A DNA stretch of 22,877 nucleotides, taken from the NCBI GenBank assembly GCA_030550295.1, contig JAUQPQ010000016.1, positions 1 to 22,877 on the forward strand, given 5' to 3'. This DNA is from Chloroflexota bacterium. Its GTDB lineage: Bacteria > Chloroflexota > Dehalococcoidia > SM23-28-2 > HRBIN24. The notes under the pieces are model-generated. The model saw only the letters and a program-made list of their open reading frames with translations, had not been told where the DNA came from and searched no databases. Shown piece after piece: positions 14,315 through 21,045 of this stretch (its first letter is position 1; each line of letters begins with the position of its first letter). A program made the position numbers and the translations under genes.

Positions 14315-15235
14315 ATGGGCAAGAACTGCCACATCGTTGACAGCGTGCTAGAGCTCATAGGGCAGACCCCTATGGTGCGCCTGCACCGGGTGGTGCCCGA
14401 AGGGGCAGCCGAGATAGTTGCCAAGCTGGAATCCTACAATCCGGCTGGCTCTGTCAAGGACCGCATCGCCCTGGCTATGATTGAGGACGCTGAGCGGCGG
14501 GGCCTTCTACGTCCTGGCTCGACCATTGTTGAGCCCACTAGCGGCAATACGGGTATAGGACTTGCCGTGGTGGCGGCCGTAAAAGGGTATCGACTCATCG
14601 TCACCATGCCCGAGGATATGAGCTTGGCCCGCCGCGACCTTTTGACCCGTTTTGGGGCAGAGGTGATCCTCACCCCGGCCATAGAGGGTATGACCGGGGC
14701 AGTATATGCAGCCGAGGAATTGGTGCGCCAAAACCCTGACTACTTCATGCCACAGCAGTTCGAAAATCCGGCCAACCCTGAGATACATCGACGTACTACA
14801 GCGGTGGAGATCCTTGAAGCTACTGAGGGGCGTCTGGACGCCTTTGTGGCCGGGGTAGGCACTGGCGGCACCATCACAGGCGTAGGCGAGGTGCTCAAGC
14901 AGCACAATCCCAAGATCCTCATTGTAGCTGTGGAGCCGGCCCGGTCACCCGTCCTGCAGGGTGGTCGGCCTGGTCCCCATGGTATTCAGGGCATCGGCGC
15001 TAGCTTCGTCCCTGGCGTCCTCAACCGCAGCATCATCGACCAAATAATCGGGGTGCGCGACGAAGACGCTATAGCCATGTCCCGTCTCCTTGCTAGGGAG
15101 GAAGGCCTCTTGGTGGGTATTTCAGCGGGGGCCAACGTGGTGGCGGCCATAAAGGTGGCCAAGAAGTTAGGCCCCGGCAAGCGCGTGGTAACTATACTGC
15201 CCGACACAGGAGAACGCTATAGCTTTATGGAGTGA
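14315..15235 (+). CDS. cysK: Cysteine synthase (CysK type)
   Basis: A 306-residue fold-type II PLP enzyme that makes L-cysteine from O-acetylserine and sulfide. The PLP lysine is Lys48 in NPAGSVKDR, the substrate loop is EPTSGNTGIGLA, the phosphate loop GVGTGGTITG (about 181-189), and PHGIQGIGASFVP (221-233) is the CysK hallmark near the active-site entrance. The Rrf2 gene ends eight bases upstream, and the next gene starts just after this stop, so it belongs to the same operon. A second, different cysteine synthase lies four genes later. Whether this one takes free sulfide or sulfur from the adjacent fused carrier is open. Confidence 0.94.
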   Translation: MGKNCHIVDSVLELIGQTPMVRLHRVVPEGAAEIVAKLESYNPAGSVKDRIALAMIEDAERRGLLRPGSTIVEPTSGNTGIGLAVVAAVKGYRLIVTMPEDMSLARRDLLTRFGAEVILTPAIEGMTGAVYAAEELVRQNPDYFMPQQFENPANPEIHRRTTAVEILEATEGRLDAFVAGVGTGGTITGVGEVLKQHNPKILIVAVEPARSPVLQGGRPGPHGIQGIGASFVPGVLNRSIIDQIIGVRDEDAIAMSRLLAREEGLLVGISAGANVVAAIKVAKKLGPGKRVVTILPDTGERYSFME

Positions 15236-15240
15236 TAGGT

Positions 15241-16338
15241 ATGGAGAAGGCATCGGTAACGGTTTACATCCCTACGCCCTTCCGTCGTCTGGCTGGCAAC
15301 CAGGTATATGTCCAGGTCCAAGGGCGGACGGTTCACGAAGTACTGGAAAATCTAGCGCAGCACTTCCCGGGCCTGGGCAACATGATTTTCGACCATGAGA
15401 AGAGGATCCCCGCCCATATCAATGTCTACTTGAACAATCAGGAGATCCACACCCTGCAGGGGCCCGATACCCCTGTGCGCGAGGGGGACGAGGTGGCAGT
15501 CATTCCTGCCATCGCTGGTGGGCAGGTGCTCACGCCTGAGCAGGTGCTGCGCTACTCGCGGCACATCATTATGCCCCAAGTGGGGCCCATCGGCCAGCGC
15601 AAACTTTTGACGGCAAAGGTACTGGTGGTGGGTGCAGGAGGGCTGGGCTCCCCCGCCTCCCTTTACCTAGCCCTTGCTGGGGTAGGTACGATCGGCATCG
15701 TGGACTTCGATGTGGTAGACCTCTCTAACCTCCAAAGGCAGATCCTCCACCAGAACGACGATGTCGGCCGGCCCAAGACAGAATCGGCTCGGGAGACCCT
15801 TCTGGCCTATAACCCCGATGTTAACGTGATTATCCACGAGGGGCCTCTCACATCGGAAAACGCCATGGACATCATCCCCCATTACGATGTGGTGGTGAAC
15901 GGGGCCGATAACTTCACTACCCGTTACTTGGTAAACGACGCTTGTTATCTGGCCGGCAAACCCCTTGTAGATGCTTCCATCCTGATGTTCGATGCCCAGA
16001 TGACAGTGTTTATGCCTGGCAAAGGGTGTTATCGGTGCCTGTTCCCATCGCCTCCGCCTCCTGGCGCAGTCCCCAGTTGCGCTGAAGCAGGGGTGCTTGG
16101 TGCCCTAACTGGAGTTATCGGCTCCCTCCAGGCAGTAGAGACGATAAAGCTCATCTTGGGCATCGGGGAGCCCTTAGTGGGCCGCCTCCTCCTCTACGAT
16201 GCCCTTACGGGCGAATTCCGCACCGTAAAGCTGCGGCGCGACCCCAAATGCCCCCTCTGCGGCGATGAGCCCACCATCGCTGAACTGGTGGACTACGAAG
16301 GCTTCTGCGGCGCCCCCTTCCCAGGCCGCGAGGGGTGA
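15241..16338 (+). CDS. Sulfur carrier (MoaD/ThiS-like) fused to MoeB/ThiF-type E1 adenylyltransferase
   Basis: A 365-residue fusion. Residues 1-94 are a beta-grasp carrier (FRRLAGN, INVYLNNQEIHTLQG, DTPVREGDEVAVIPAIAGG) whose Gly93-Gly94 runs directly into QVLTPEQVLRYSRHIIMPQVG, the usual first helix of MoeB/ThiF. The E1 part has GAGGLGSP (131-138), zinc cysteines Cys263, Cys266, Cys337 and Cys340, and Cys280 in PSCAEAGVLG. It ends DYEGFCG at the point where MoeZ-type proteins continue into a rhodanese, which is absent. E1 proteins adenylate the carrier C-terminus so that a sulfur can be attached; this one likely serves the free carriers at 13439 and 16389. ATG 15241 is preferred (GGAGTG six bases upstream) over GTG 15232. 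An internal Gly-Gly cannot be charged unless it is cut. Confidence 0.92.
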   Translation: MEKASVTVYIPTPFRRLAGNQVYVQVQGRTVHEVLENLAQHFPGLGNMIFDHEKRIPAHINVYLNNQEIHTLQGPDTPVREGDEVAVIPAIAGGQVLTPEQVLRYSRHIIMPQVGPIGQRKLLTAKVLVVGAGGLGSPASLYLALAGVGTIGIVDFDVVDLSNLQRQILHQNDDVGRPKTESARETLLAYNPDVNVIIHEGPLTSENAMDIIPHYDVVVNGADNFTTRYLVNDACYLAGKPLVDASILMFDAQMTVFMPGKGCYRCLFPSPPPPGAVPSCAEAGVLGALTGVIGSLQAVETIKLILGIGEPLVGRLLLYDALTGEFRTVKLRRDPKCPLCGDEPTIAELVDYEGFCGAPFPGREG

Positions 16339-16368
16339 CGTATGCGCAAAAAAGATAGCCTAAAATCG

Positions 16369-16374
16369 TATAAT
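16369..16374 (+). promoter_or_regulatory. Perfect TATAAT -10 box before the second carrier gene
   Basis: An exact TATAAT lies in the short gap after the fusion gene, 14 bases before the next ATG. No good -35 is 16-18 bases upstream, so it is either a weak internal promoter for the carrier-cysM pair or chance in an A/T-rich gap. Confidence 0.35.
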
Positions 16375-16388
16375 AAGAGAGGCAGGAC

Positions 16389-16673
16389 ATGGCAATAGAG
16401 GTGAAGCTTACGGCCAACTTGCGACGGCTGACAGGAGGGCAGCCATCGGTAATGGTGGAGGGGGCCACCGTCGGTGAGGTGTTGGACAGGCTAGACGAGA
16501 TGTTTCCAGGCTTTAAGGCCACCCTTCTTGAGAACGGCCAGCTGCACCGCTTCGTCAACATCTACCTGAACGATGAAGATGTCCGTTTCCTCCAGCAGCT
16601 AGACACGCCGGTGCGAGATGGAGATGTCGTCTCCATCCTACCTGCCCTTGCGGGGGGTGCCTGTGGCCCCTGA
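16389..16673 (+). CDS. MoaD/ThiS-like sulfur carrier protein with Gly-Gly-Ala-Cys-Gly-Pro C-terminus (CysO-like)
   Basis: A 94-residue beta-grasp carrier closely resembling the one at 13439: both share LRRLTGG, RFVNIY, a (G/D)EDVRFLQ loop and LDTP, suggesting duplication. Gly89-Gly90 is followed by ACGP, four residues that must be trimmed before thiocarboxylation. From family knowledge, some carriers (for example QbsE of thioquinolobactin synthesis) carry such a tail, removed by a JAMM-type metalloprotease. The next gene is CysM-like, so this protein probably corresponds to mycobacterial CysO. The start ATG has a purine-rich GAGGCAGG upstream. It ends 16 bases before the likely cysM start. 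Confidence 0.9.
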   Translation: MAIEVKLTANLRRLTGGQPSVMVEGATVGEVLDRLDEMFPGFKATLLENGQLHRFVNIYLNDEDVRFLQQLDTPVRDGDVVSILPALAGGACGP

Positions 16674-16689
16674 GGGGGTAAGGGCAAGG

Positions 16690-17664
16690 GTGGGTAGGAG
16701 AAGGGCTGCCCCTAGAGGGGGGCGGGTATATGCCGACATCTTGGGCTGCATAGGTAACACCCCTCTTGTGGAGTTGCGCCGTTTCCAGCCCAAACCTGGC
16801 GTGCGTATCTTTGCCAAGCTAGAGGGGAACAACCCCACGGGTAGCCTCAAAGACCGCATAGCCCTGTACATGATTGAGGCAGCCGAGGCGTCAGGGGAGC
16901 TTACACCTGATAAGGTTATTCTGGAGCCCACCAGCGGCAACACGGGCATAAGTTTGGCCATGGTGGCCAAGGTAAAAGGCTACAAACTGGTGTGCGTCCT
17001 TCCGGACAACGTCACCCCTGAGCGGGAGCAGCTAATACGCTCCTTCGGGGCGGAGGTGGTGTATGCCCGTGGGGCCCGGTCCACTAACGATGCTATAGCT
17101 TTGGCCCAGAGAATGTTGGCCGAAGATCCTCAACGCTACTACATGCCCTTCCAATACGGCAACCCTAACAACCCCAGGGCCCATTACGAGACCACCGCAC
17201 TAGAGATCCTGCGCGATCTGCCTGAGGTAGACGTTTTCGTGGCAGGCTTGGGCACAGGGGGCACCCTCACCGGCGTAGGCAGAAGACTGAAAGAGCACAA
17301 TCCTAACGTGAAAGTTATCGCCACTGTCCCCCACCCGGGCGACCTGGTACAGGGCCTGCGCAGCCTAGAGGAAGGCTTCATACCGCCCGTCTTGGACGAG
17401 TCGGTGTTAGATGGTCGGATAGTGGTGGACTCCCGCACCTCCTTCCTCATGACCCGAGAGCTAATGGAGCGGGAAGGGGTCTTTGCTGGCATCTCCTCGG
17501 GCGCCGTACTGCGTACTGCTTTGCGGGTGGCGGAAAAGATGGAAAAGGGTAACATCGTCTGCCTGTTTGCCGACAGCGGCTGGAAGTACCTTTCCACTGG
17601 CCTCTGGCTAAAGGAGCGCCCACCCCTGAAGCCGGAGGAGATAGAGGGCAAGGTTTGGTGGTAA
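16690..17664 (+). CDS. cysM: CysM-like cysteine synthase (sulfur-carrier-dependent O-phosphoserine sulfhydrylase type)
   Basis: A PLP enzyme of about 324 residues, close to mycobacterial CysM (323 residues), which makes cysteine from O-phosphoserine and thiocarboxylated CysO. The PLP lysine is Lys54 in NPTGSLKDR; EPTSGNTGISLAM, GLGTGGTLTG, FAGISSGAVL and the C-terminal SGWKYLSTG with a tail ending EGKVWW agree with that subgroup. Arg224 in GLRSLEEGFIP aligns with the mycobacterial Arg220 that I recall as the phosphoserine-selecting residue; the alignment was made by eye. The start is uncertain: GTG 16690 gives a family-like length, but the frame is open back to ATG 16618 inside the carrier gene, and GTG 16657 and 16663 are also possible. 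It is the last gene of the operon. Confidence 0.9.
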   Translation: MGRRRAAPRGGRVYADILGCIGNTPLVELRRFQPKPGVRIFAKLEGNNPTGSLKDRIALYMIEAAEASGELTPDKVILEPTSGNTGISLAMVAKVKGYKLVCVLPDNVTPEREQLIRSFGAEVVYARGARSTNDAIALAQRMLAEDPQRYYMPFQYGNPNNPRAHYETTALEILRDLPEVDVFVAGLGTGGTLTGVGRRLKEHNPNVKVIATVPHPGDLVQGLRSLEEGFIPPVLDESVLDGRIVVDSRTSFLMTRELMEREGVFAGISSGAVLRTALRVAEKMEKGNIVCLFADSGWKYLSTGLWLKERPPLKPEEIEGKVWW

Positions 17665-17698
17665 GTCTCTTCTTGGAGACGGGGGCTACCACCCGTGC

Positions 17699-17704
17699 TA
17701 TACT
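17699..17704 (+). promoter_or_regulatory. Possible -10 box for the degV-recG unit
   Basis: TATACT lies in the 78-base gap after cysM, with no good -35 at normal spacing. Just before it are two overlapping short hairpins, GTCTC/GAGAC (17665-17669 with 17676-17680) and ACGGG/CCCGT (17679-17683 with 17692-17696), neither followed by a T tract. Confidence 0.3.
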
Positions 17705-17742
17705 GACTCCAAAGCTCCTATCTTCACCCCAGGAGGCGAGAA

Positions 17743-18588
17743 TTGGCGGTCAAAGTGATAACCGATAGCACTGCCGATATCCCTCCAGACTTGGTGGAAG
17801 AGCTAGGGATCAGGGTTGTGCCTCTTACAGTCATTTTCAGTGAGGGGGCATACAAGGAGGGGGTGGAGATAGACCACGAGACGTTCTACCGGCGCCTTCA
17901 AGAGGAGAAAGGGATACCGACTACTTCGGCCCCCTCGGTGGGCGACTTTCTGGAGGCCTATAAAGAGGTGCTCCAGGAGACGGACGAGGTGGTGTCCATT
18001 CACATCTCGTCCAAGCTTTCGGCTACCTATAACAACGCTTGTCAGGCAGCTAACATCCTTAAGGAGCAGGGGGCTCGCATTGAGGTGGTGGACTCGTTCA
18101 ACGTATCTATGGGGATGGGGTTCACTGTGGTGGCGGCGGCCAGGGCAGCTAAGGCGGGGGCCACCTTAGAACAAGTACTGGCCATAGCTCGGCGGTGCAT
18201 AGACAGGGTAAGGCTGCTAGTGATGCTCGATACCCTCGAATACCTTAGGCGTGGGGGGCGGATCGGCCGGGCTAGGGCGCTTTTAGGTTCCATCCTCCAG
18301 ATTAAGCCCATCTTGCGCATGCAAGAGGGGGAGTTGCACCCTGAGGCCCGCGTTCGCACCAGGTCCCAGGCCCTTGAGAGGATGTTACAGCTTATCTTGG
18401 CATCACCGCGCATCAAGGAGATGGGGGTGGGCTACACTACTGACCGGGAAGAGGCAGAGCTGCTTTTAGAGCGCATGAAGGAATCAATCCCCCACGCTTA
18501 TACTTACCTCATCCGTATAGGCCCGGTGGTGGGCACCCATGCCGGACCTGGGGCCATAGGGGTGGGGTGCCTCGAGGATGAAGAGTAG
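17743..18588 (+). CDS. DegV family fatty-acid-binding protein
   Basis: A 281-residue DegV protein. The N-terminal VITDSTADIP, ISSKLSATYNNA, DSFNVSMGMGF and LEYLRRGGRIGRARALLGS are the family's lipid-binding signatures, and the C-terminus has GPVVGTHAGPGAIGVG. Members bind a fatty acid and, in Firmicutes, form the FakB subunit of a fatty acid kinase with FakA; no fakA is seen here. The start is TTG 17743 with AGGAGG seven bases upstream. It overlaps recG by 11 bases. Confidence 0.92.
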   Translation: MAVKVITDSTADIPPDLVEELGIRVVPLTVIFSEGAYKEGVEIDHETFYRRLQEEKGIPTTSAPSVGDFLEAYKEVLQETDEVVSIHISSKLSATYNNACQAANILKEQGARIEVVDSFNVSMGMGFTVVAAARAAKAGATLEQVLAIARRCIDRVRLLVMLDTLEYLRRGGRIGRARALLGSILQIKPILRMQEGELHPEARVRTRSQALERMLQLILASPRIKEMGVGYTTDREEAELLLERMKESIPHAYTYLIRIGPVVGTHAGPGAIGVGCLEDEE

Positions 18589-21007
18589 GGGCTGGCAAGA
18601 GGCGTTCAGCCAACTTCAGCGCGTCCTGGAGCTGGAGAAAGAGAAAGGCTTTGCCAACAGGGCCGTGGTAGGCGGCCTAGATTCCCACCTGCGTCGCCTC
18701 CTATATGAGTTGTCCTTGCCTGGCGACCACCCCCTCGTGCGTGTGCTAGCCTCCTTGCCCCCGGGAGGATACGCTTCCCTCCACCCTATCCAGAGGCGAC
18801 GTATGGTAGAAGCCATCCTAGCTGCCCTACAGAGCCCCCCTCCAGACGGAAGGCCTAAAGATGCCCAGACGAGGGAGGGCGTAGGGGCGCAGGCCCCTGT
18901 CACTATCTTGCGTGGTGTAAGCAAGGCGCATGCTCGCCAACTGGCCAATTTGGGCATTATCACCGTAGGCGACCTCCTACGCCATTTCCCCCATCGCTAC
19001 CATGACTATGCTTCCGTGCGCCCAATTAACGAGCTGGTGGTAGGGGAAGAACAGACGGTCATCGCCACCGTATGGAGCGTTGGGCGGGGCACCATGGGCC
19101 GGCGTATGGCCACAGAGGCCATCGTGGGAGATAACACAGGTACCCTGCGTATCATTTGGTGGGGCCAGCGATACATCGACCGCCAGTTGCGTCCAGGGAT
19201 GCAGGTAGCCTTCTCTGGCCGGGTCACCGTCTTCCGGGGCCGCCGCCAAATGGAGAACCCTGAATGGGAGCCTGTCGATACCGAGTCCCTCAATACGAGG
19301 CGGCTTGTCCCCGTTTACCCCCTTACCAAGGGGCTGAGCCAGCGCTACCTTAGGCGTCTCATCTGGCAGGCCCTAGGCAGTTATGCCCATCTCATGCCTG
19401 AGGCCCTCCCATGGGAGATGCGCCAGAGGCTGGACTTGCCACCAGTATCGGAGGCGTTACGCCAGATGCACTTCCCTCAAGACCACGAAGCGGCTGCCAG
19501 AGCCCGCCGCCGTTTCGCCTTAGAAGAGCTACTAGTCATTGAGCTAGGGATAGTCAGACGCCGCAAGGAGTGGCAAGAGGGGGGTAAGGCGCCTGTCCTC
19601 TCCCTACCCAGACAAGTACAGGAAGCCTTCCATTCGTCCCTTCCCTTCTCCCTCACCGGTGCCCAGAGGCGCGCCATAGCCCAGGTGCTAGCCGACCTGG
19701 GACGCGAGATACCCATGAGCCGCCTGCTAGAAGGAGATGTGGGTAGTGGTAAGACAATAGTAGCCGCCATGGCCCTTTTGGCAGCTGCTTTTTCAGGCTA
19801 TCAGGGGGCAATAATGGCGCCCACCGAGATCTTGGCCGAACAGCATTTTCGTACGTTATGCCGCCTTTTTGGCAGGGAAAACCAGGAAGGACAAGACTTG
19901 TGGCTATCTCTAGAAGGGCCCGGGTATATAGTGGTGGAGCCCCCCTATCTGCCGCGTCCCTTACGGCTGGGCCTTCTCATAGGTAGCCTAAGGCCGTCGG
20001 AGAAGGCCGCTGTCCAAGGTGCCGTGGCGAGGGGAGAAGCCGACATCGTAGTAGGGACCCATGCTCTTATTCAGGAGAACGTACATTTCGCCCGCCTTGG
20101 GCTTGTGGTGATAGACGAACAGCACCGCTTTGGGGTAGTGCAAAGGGCCGTACTTAGGGAAAAAGGCCAATCGCCCCACGTGCTGGTGATGACTGCCACC
20201 CCCATTCCTCGCACCCTTGCCCTCACAGTTTACGGCGATTTAGACGTCACCATTTTAGACGAGATGCCTCCTGGCCGCCCCCCAGTCAAGACCTACGTGT
20301 TAAAGCCCAGAGAGCGGCGCCTCGCCTACGACTTCATCCGTAGGCACGTGCTTCAGGGCCGGCAGGCCTACATCGTGTGTCCCCTCATTGAGGAGTCGGA
20401 GGCGATAGCGGCCAAGGCGGCCGAGGTGGAATACCAGCGCCTCTCCAAAGAAGAATTCCCTGACCTTCGCCTGGGCCTGATGCACGGTCGCATGTCCCCC
20501 AAGGAGCGGGACGAGACGATGCGCCGCTTCCGTGATGGCGAGATAGACATCTTGGTCACTACCACGGTGGTGGAGGTAGGGGTGGACGTTCCCAACGCCA
20601 CCATCATCCTCATTGAAGGTGCCGACCGTTTCGGGTTGGCCCAGCTACATCAGTTACGCGGGCGCGTGCGGAGGAGCCAGCACCAGAGCTTTTGCCTCCT
20701 CCTTTCTGAAAACCCCTCTGAGGATGCCCAGGAACGCTTACGCATCGTCGAGACCACCCACGACGGCTTCCGCCTAGCTGAGGAGGACCTACGCCTGCGT
20801 GGGCCTGGCGAGTACTTTGGCGTGCGCCAGTCCGGCCTGCCCGATTTAAAAGTAGCACGCATCACCGACCTTGAGCTTATAGAAATCGCCCGCCAAGAAG
20901 CCTTTCGCATCTTGCAAGAGGACCCCATGTTGGAGCACCCTGAGCACGCTGTCCTGCGGCAGGGCATGCAAGAGCTCCAGGCACGCATAATGGCGGAGGC
21001 AAGCTAA
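18578..21007 (+). CDS. recG: ATP-dependent DNA helicase RecG
   Basis: An 809-residue branch-migration helicase that remodels stalled forks and Holliday junctions. An N-terminal extension of about 105 residues precedes the wedge/OB domain (about 107-250). The helicase core has Walker A GDVGSGKT (386-393), APTEILAEQH (Ia), VIDEQHRFG (512-519, DEQH box), MTATPIPRTLALTVYGDLD (III) and motifs V-VI. Two oddities: an insert of roughly 30 residues at 433-462, between motifs Ia and II, and motif VI reads RGRVRRS where RecG normally has RGRVG-R, so Arg698 replaces a glycine. It begins within the end of degV (11-base overlap), so it is translationally coupled. Confidence 0.96.
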   Translation: MKSRGWQEAFSQLQRVLELEKEKGFANRAVVGGLDSHLRRLLYELSLPGDHPLVRVLASLPPGGYASLHPIQRRRMVEAILAALQSPPPDGRPKDAQTREGVGAQAPVTILRGVSKAHARQLANLGIITVGDLLRHFPHRYHDYASVRPINELVVGEEQTVIATVWSVGRGTMGRRMATEAIVGDNTGTLRIIWWGQRYIDRQLRPGMQVAFSGRVTVFRGRRQMENPEWEPVDTESLNTRRLVPVYPLTKGLSQRYLRRLIWQALGSYAHLMPEALPWEMRQRLDLPPVSEALRQMHFPQDHEAAARARRRFALEELLVIELGIVRRRKEWQEGGKAPVLSLPRQVQEAFHSSLPFSLTGAQRRAIAQVLADLGREIPMSRLLEGDVGSGKTIVAAMALLAAAFSGYQGAIMAPTEILAEQHFRTLCRLFGRENQEGQDLWLSLEGPGYIVVEPPYLPRPLRLGLLIGSLRPSEKAAVQGAVARGEADIVVGTHALIQENVHFARLGLVVIDEQHRFGVVQRAVLREKGQSPHVLVMTATPIPRTLALTVYGDLDVTILDEMPPGRPPVKTYVLKPRERRLAYDFIRRHVLQGRQAYIVCPLIEESEAIAAKAAEVEYQRLSKEEFPDLRLGLMHGRMSPKERDETMRRFRDGEIDILVTTTVVEVGVDVPNATIILIEGADRFGLAQLHQLRGRVRRSQHQSFCLLLSENPSEDAQERLRIVETTHDGFRLAEEDLRLRGPGEYFGVRQSGLPDLKVARITDLELIEIARQEAFRILQEDPMLEHPEHAVLRQGMQELQARIMAEAS

Positions 21008-21033
21008 AGGGTGCGCCATCCCTTGCCAAGCTG

Positions 21034-21039
21034 TAAAAT
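21034..21039 (+). promoter_or_regulatory. -10-like box directly before argS; possible leaderless start
   Basis: TAAAAT ends six bases before the GTG at 21046, the distance expected if transcription begins at the start codon. There is no Shine-Dalgarno sequence between them and no matching -35. The gap after recG is only 38 bases, so read-through is also possible. Confidence 0.3.
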
Positions 21040-21045
21040 TGAGAC

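Noticed and set aside
13439..16673. Molybdopterin synthase small subunits (MoaD) or thiamine carrier (ThiS)
   Set aside because: No moaA/C/E, moeA or thi genes in the window; neighbours are cysteine and ThrC-like PLP enzymes, so a CysO/MetO-type role fits better.
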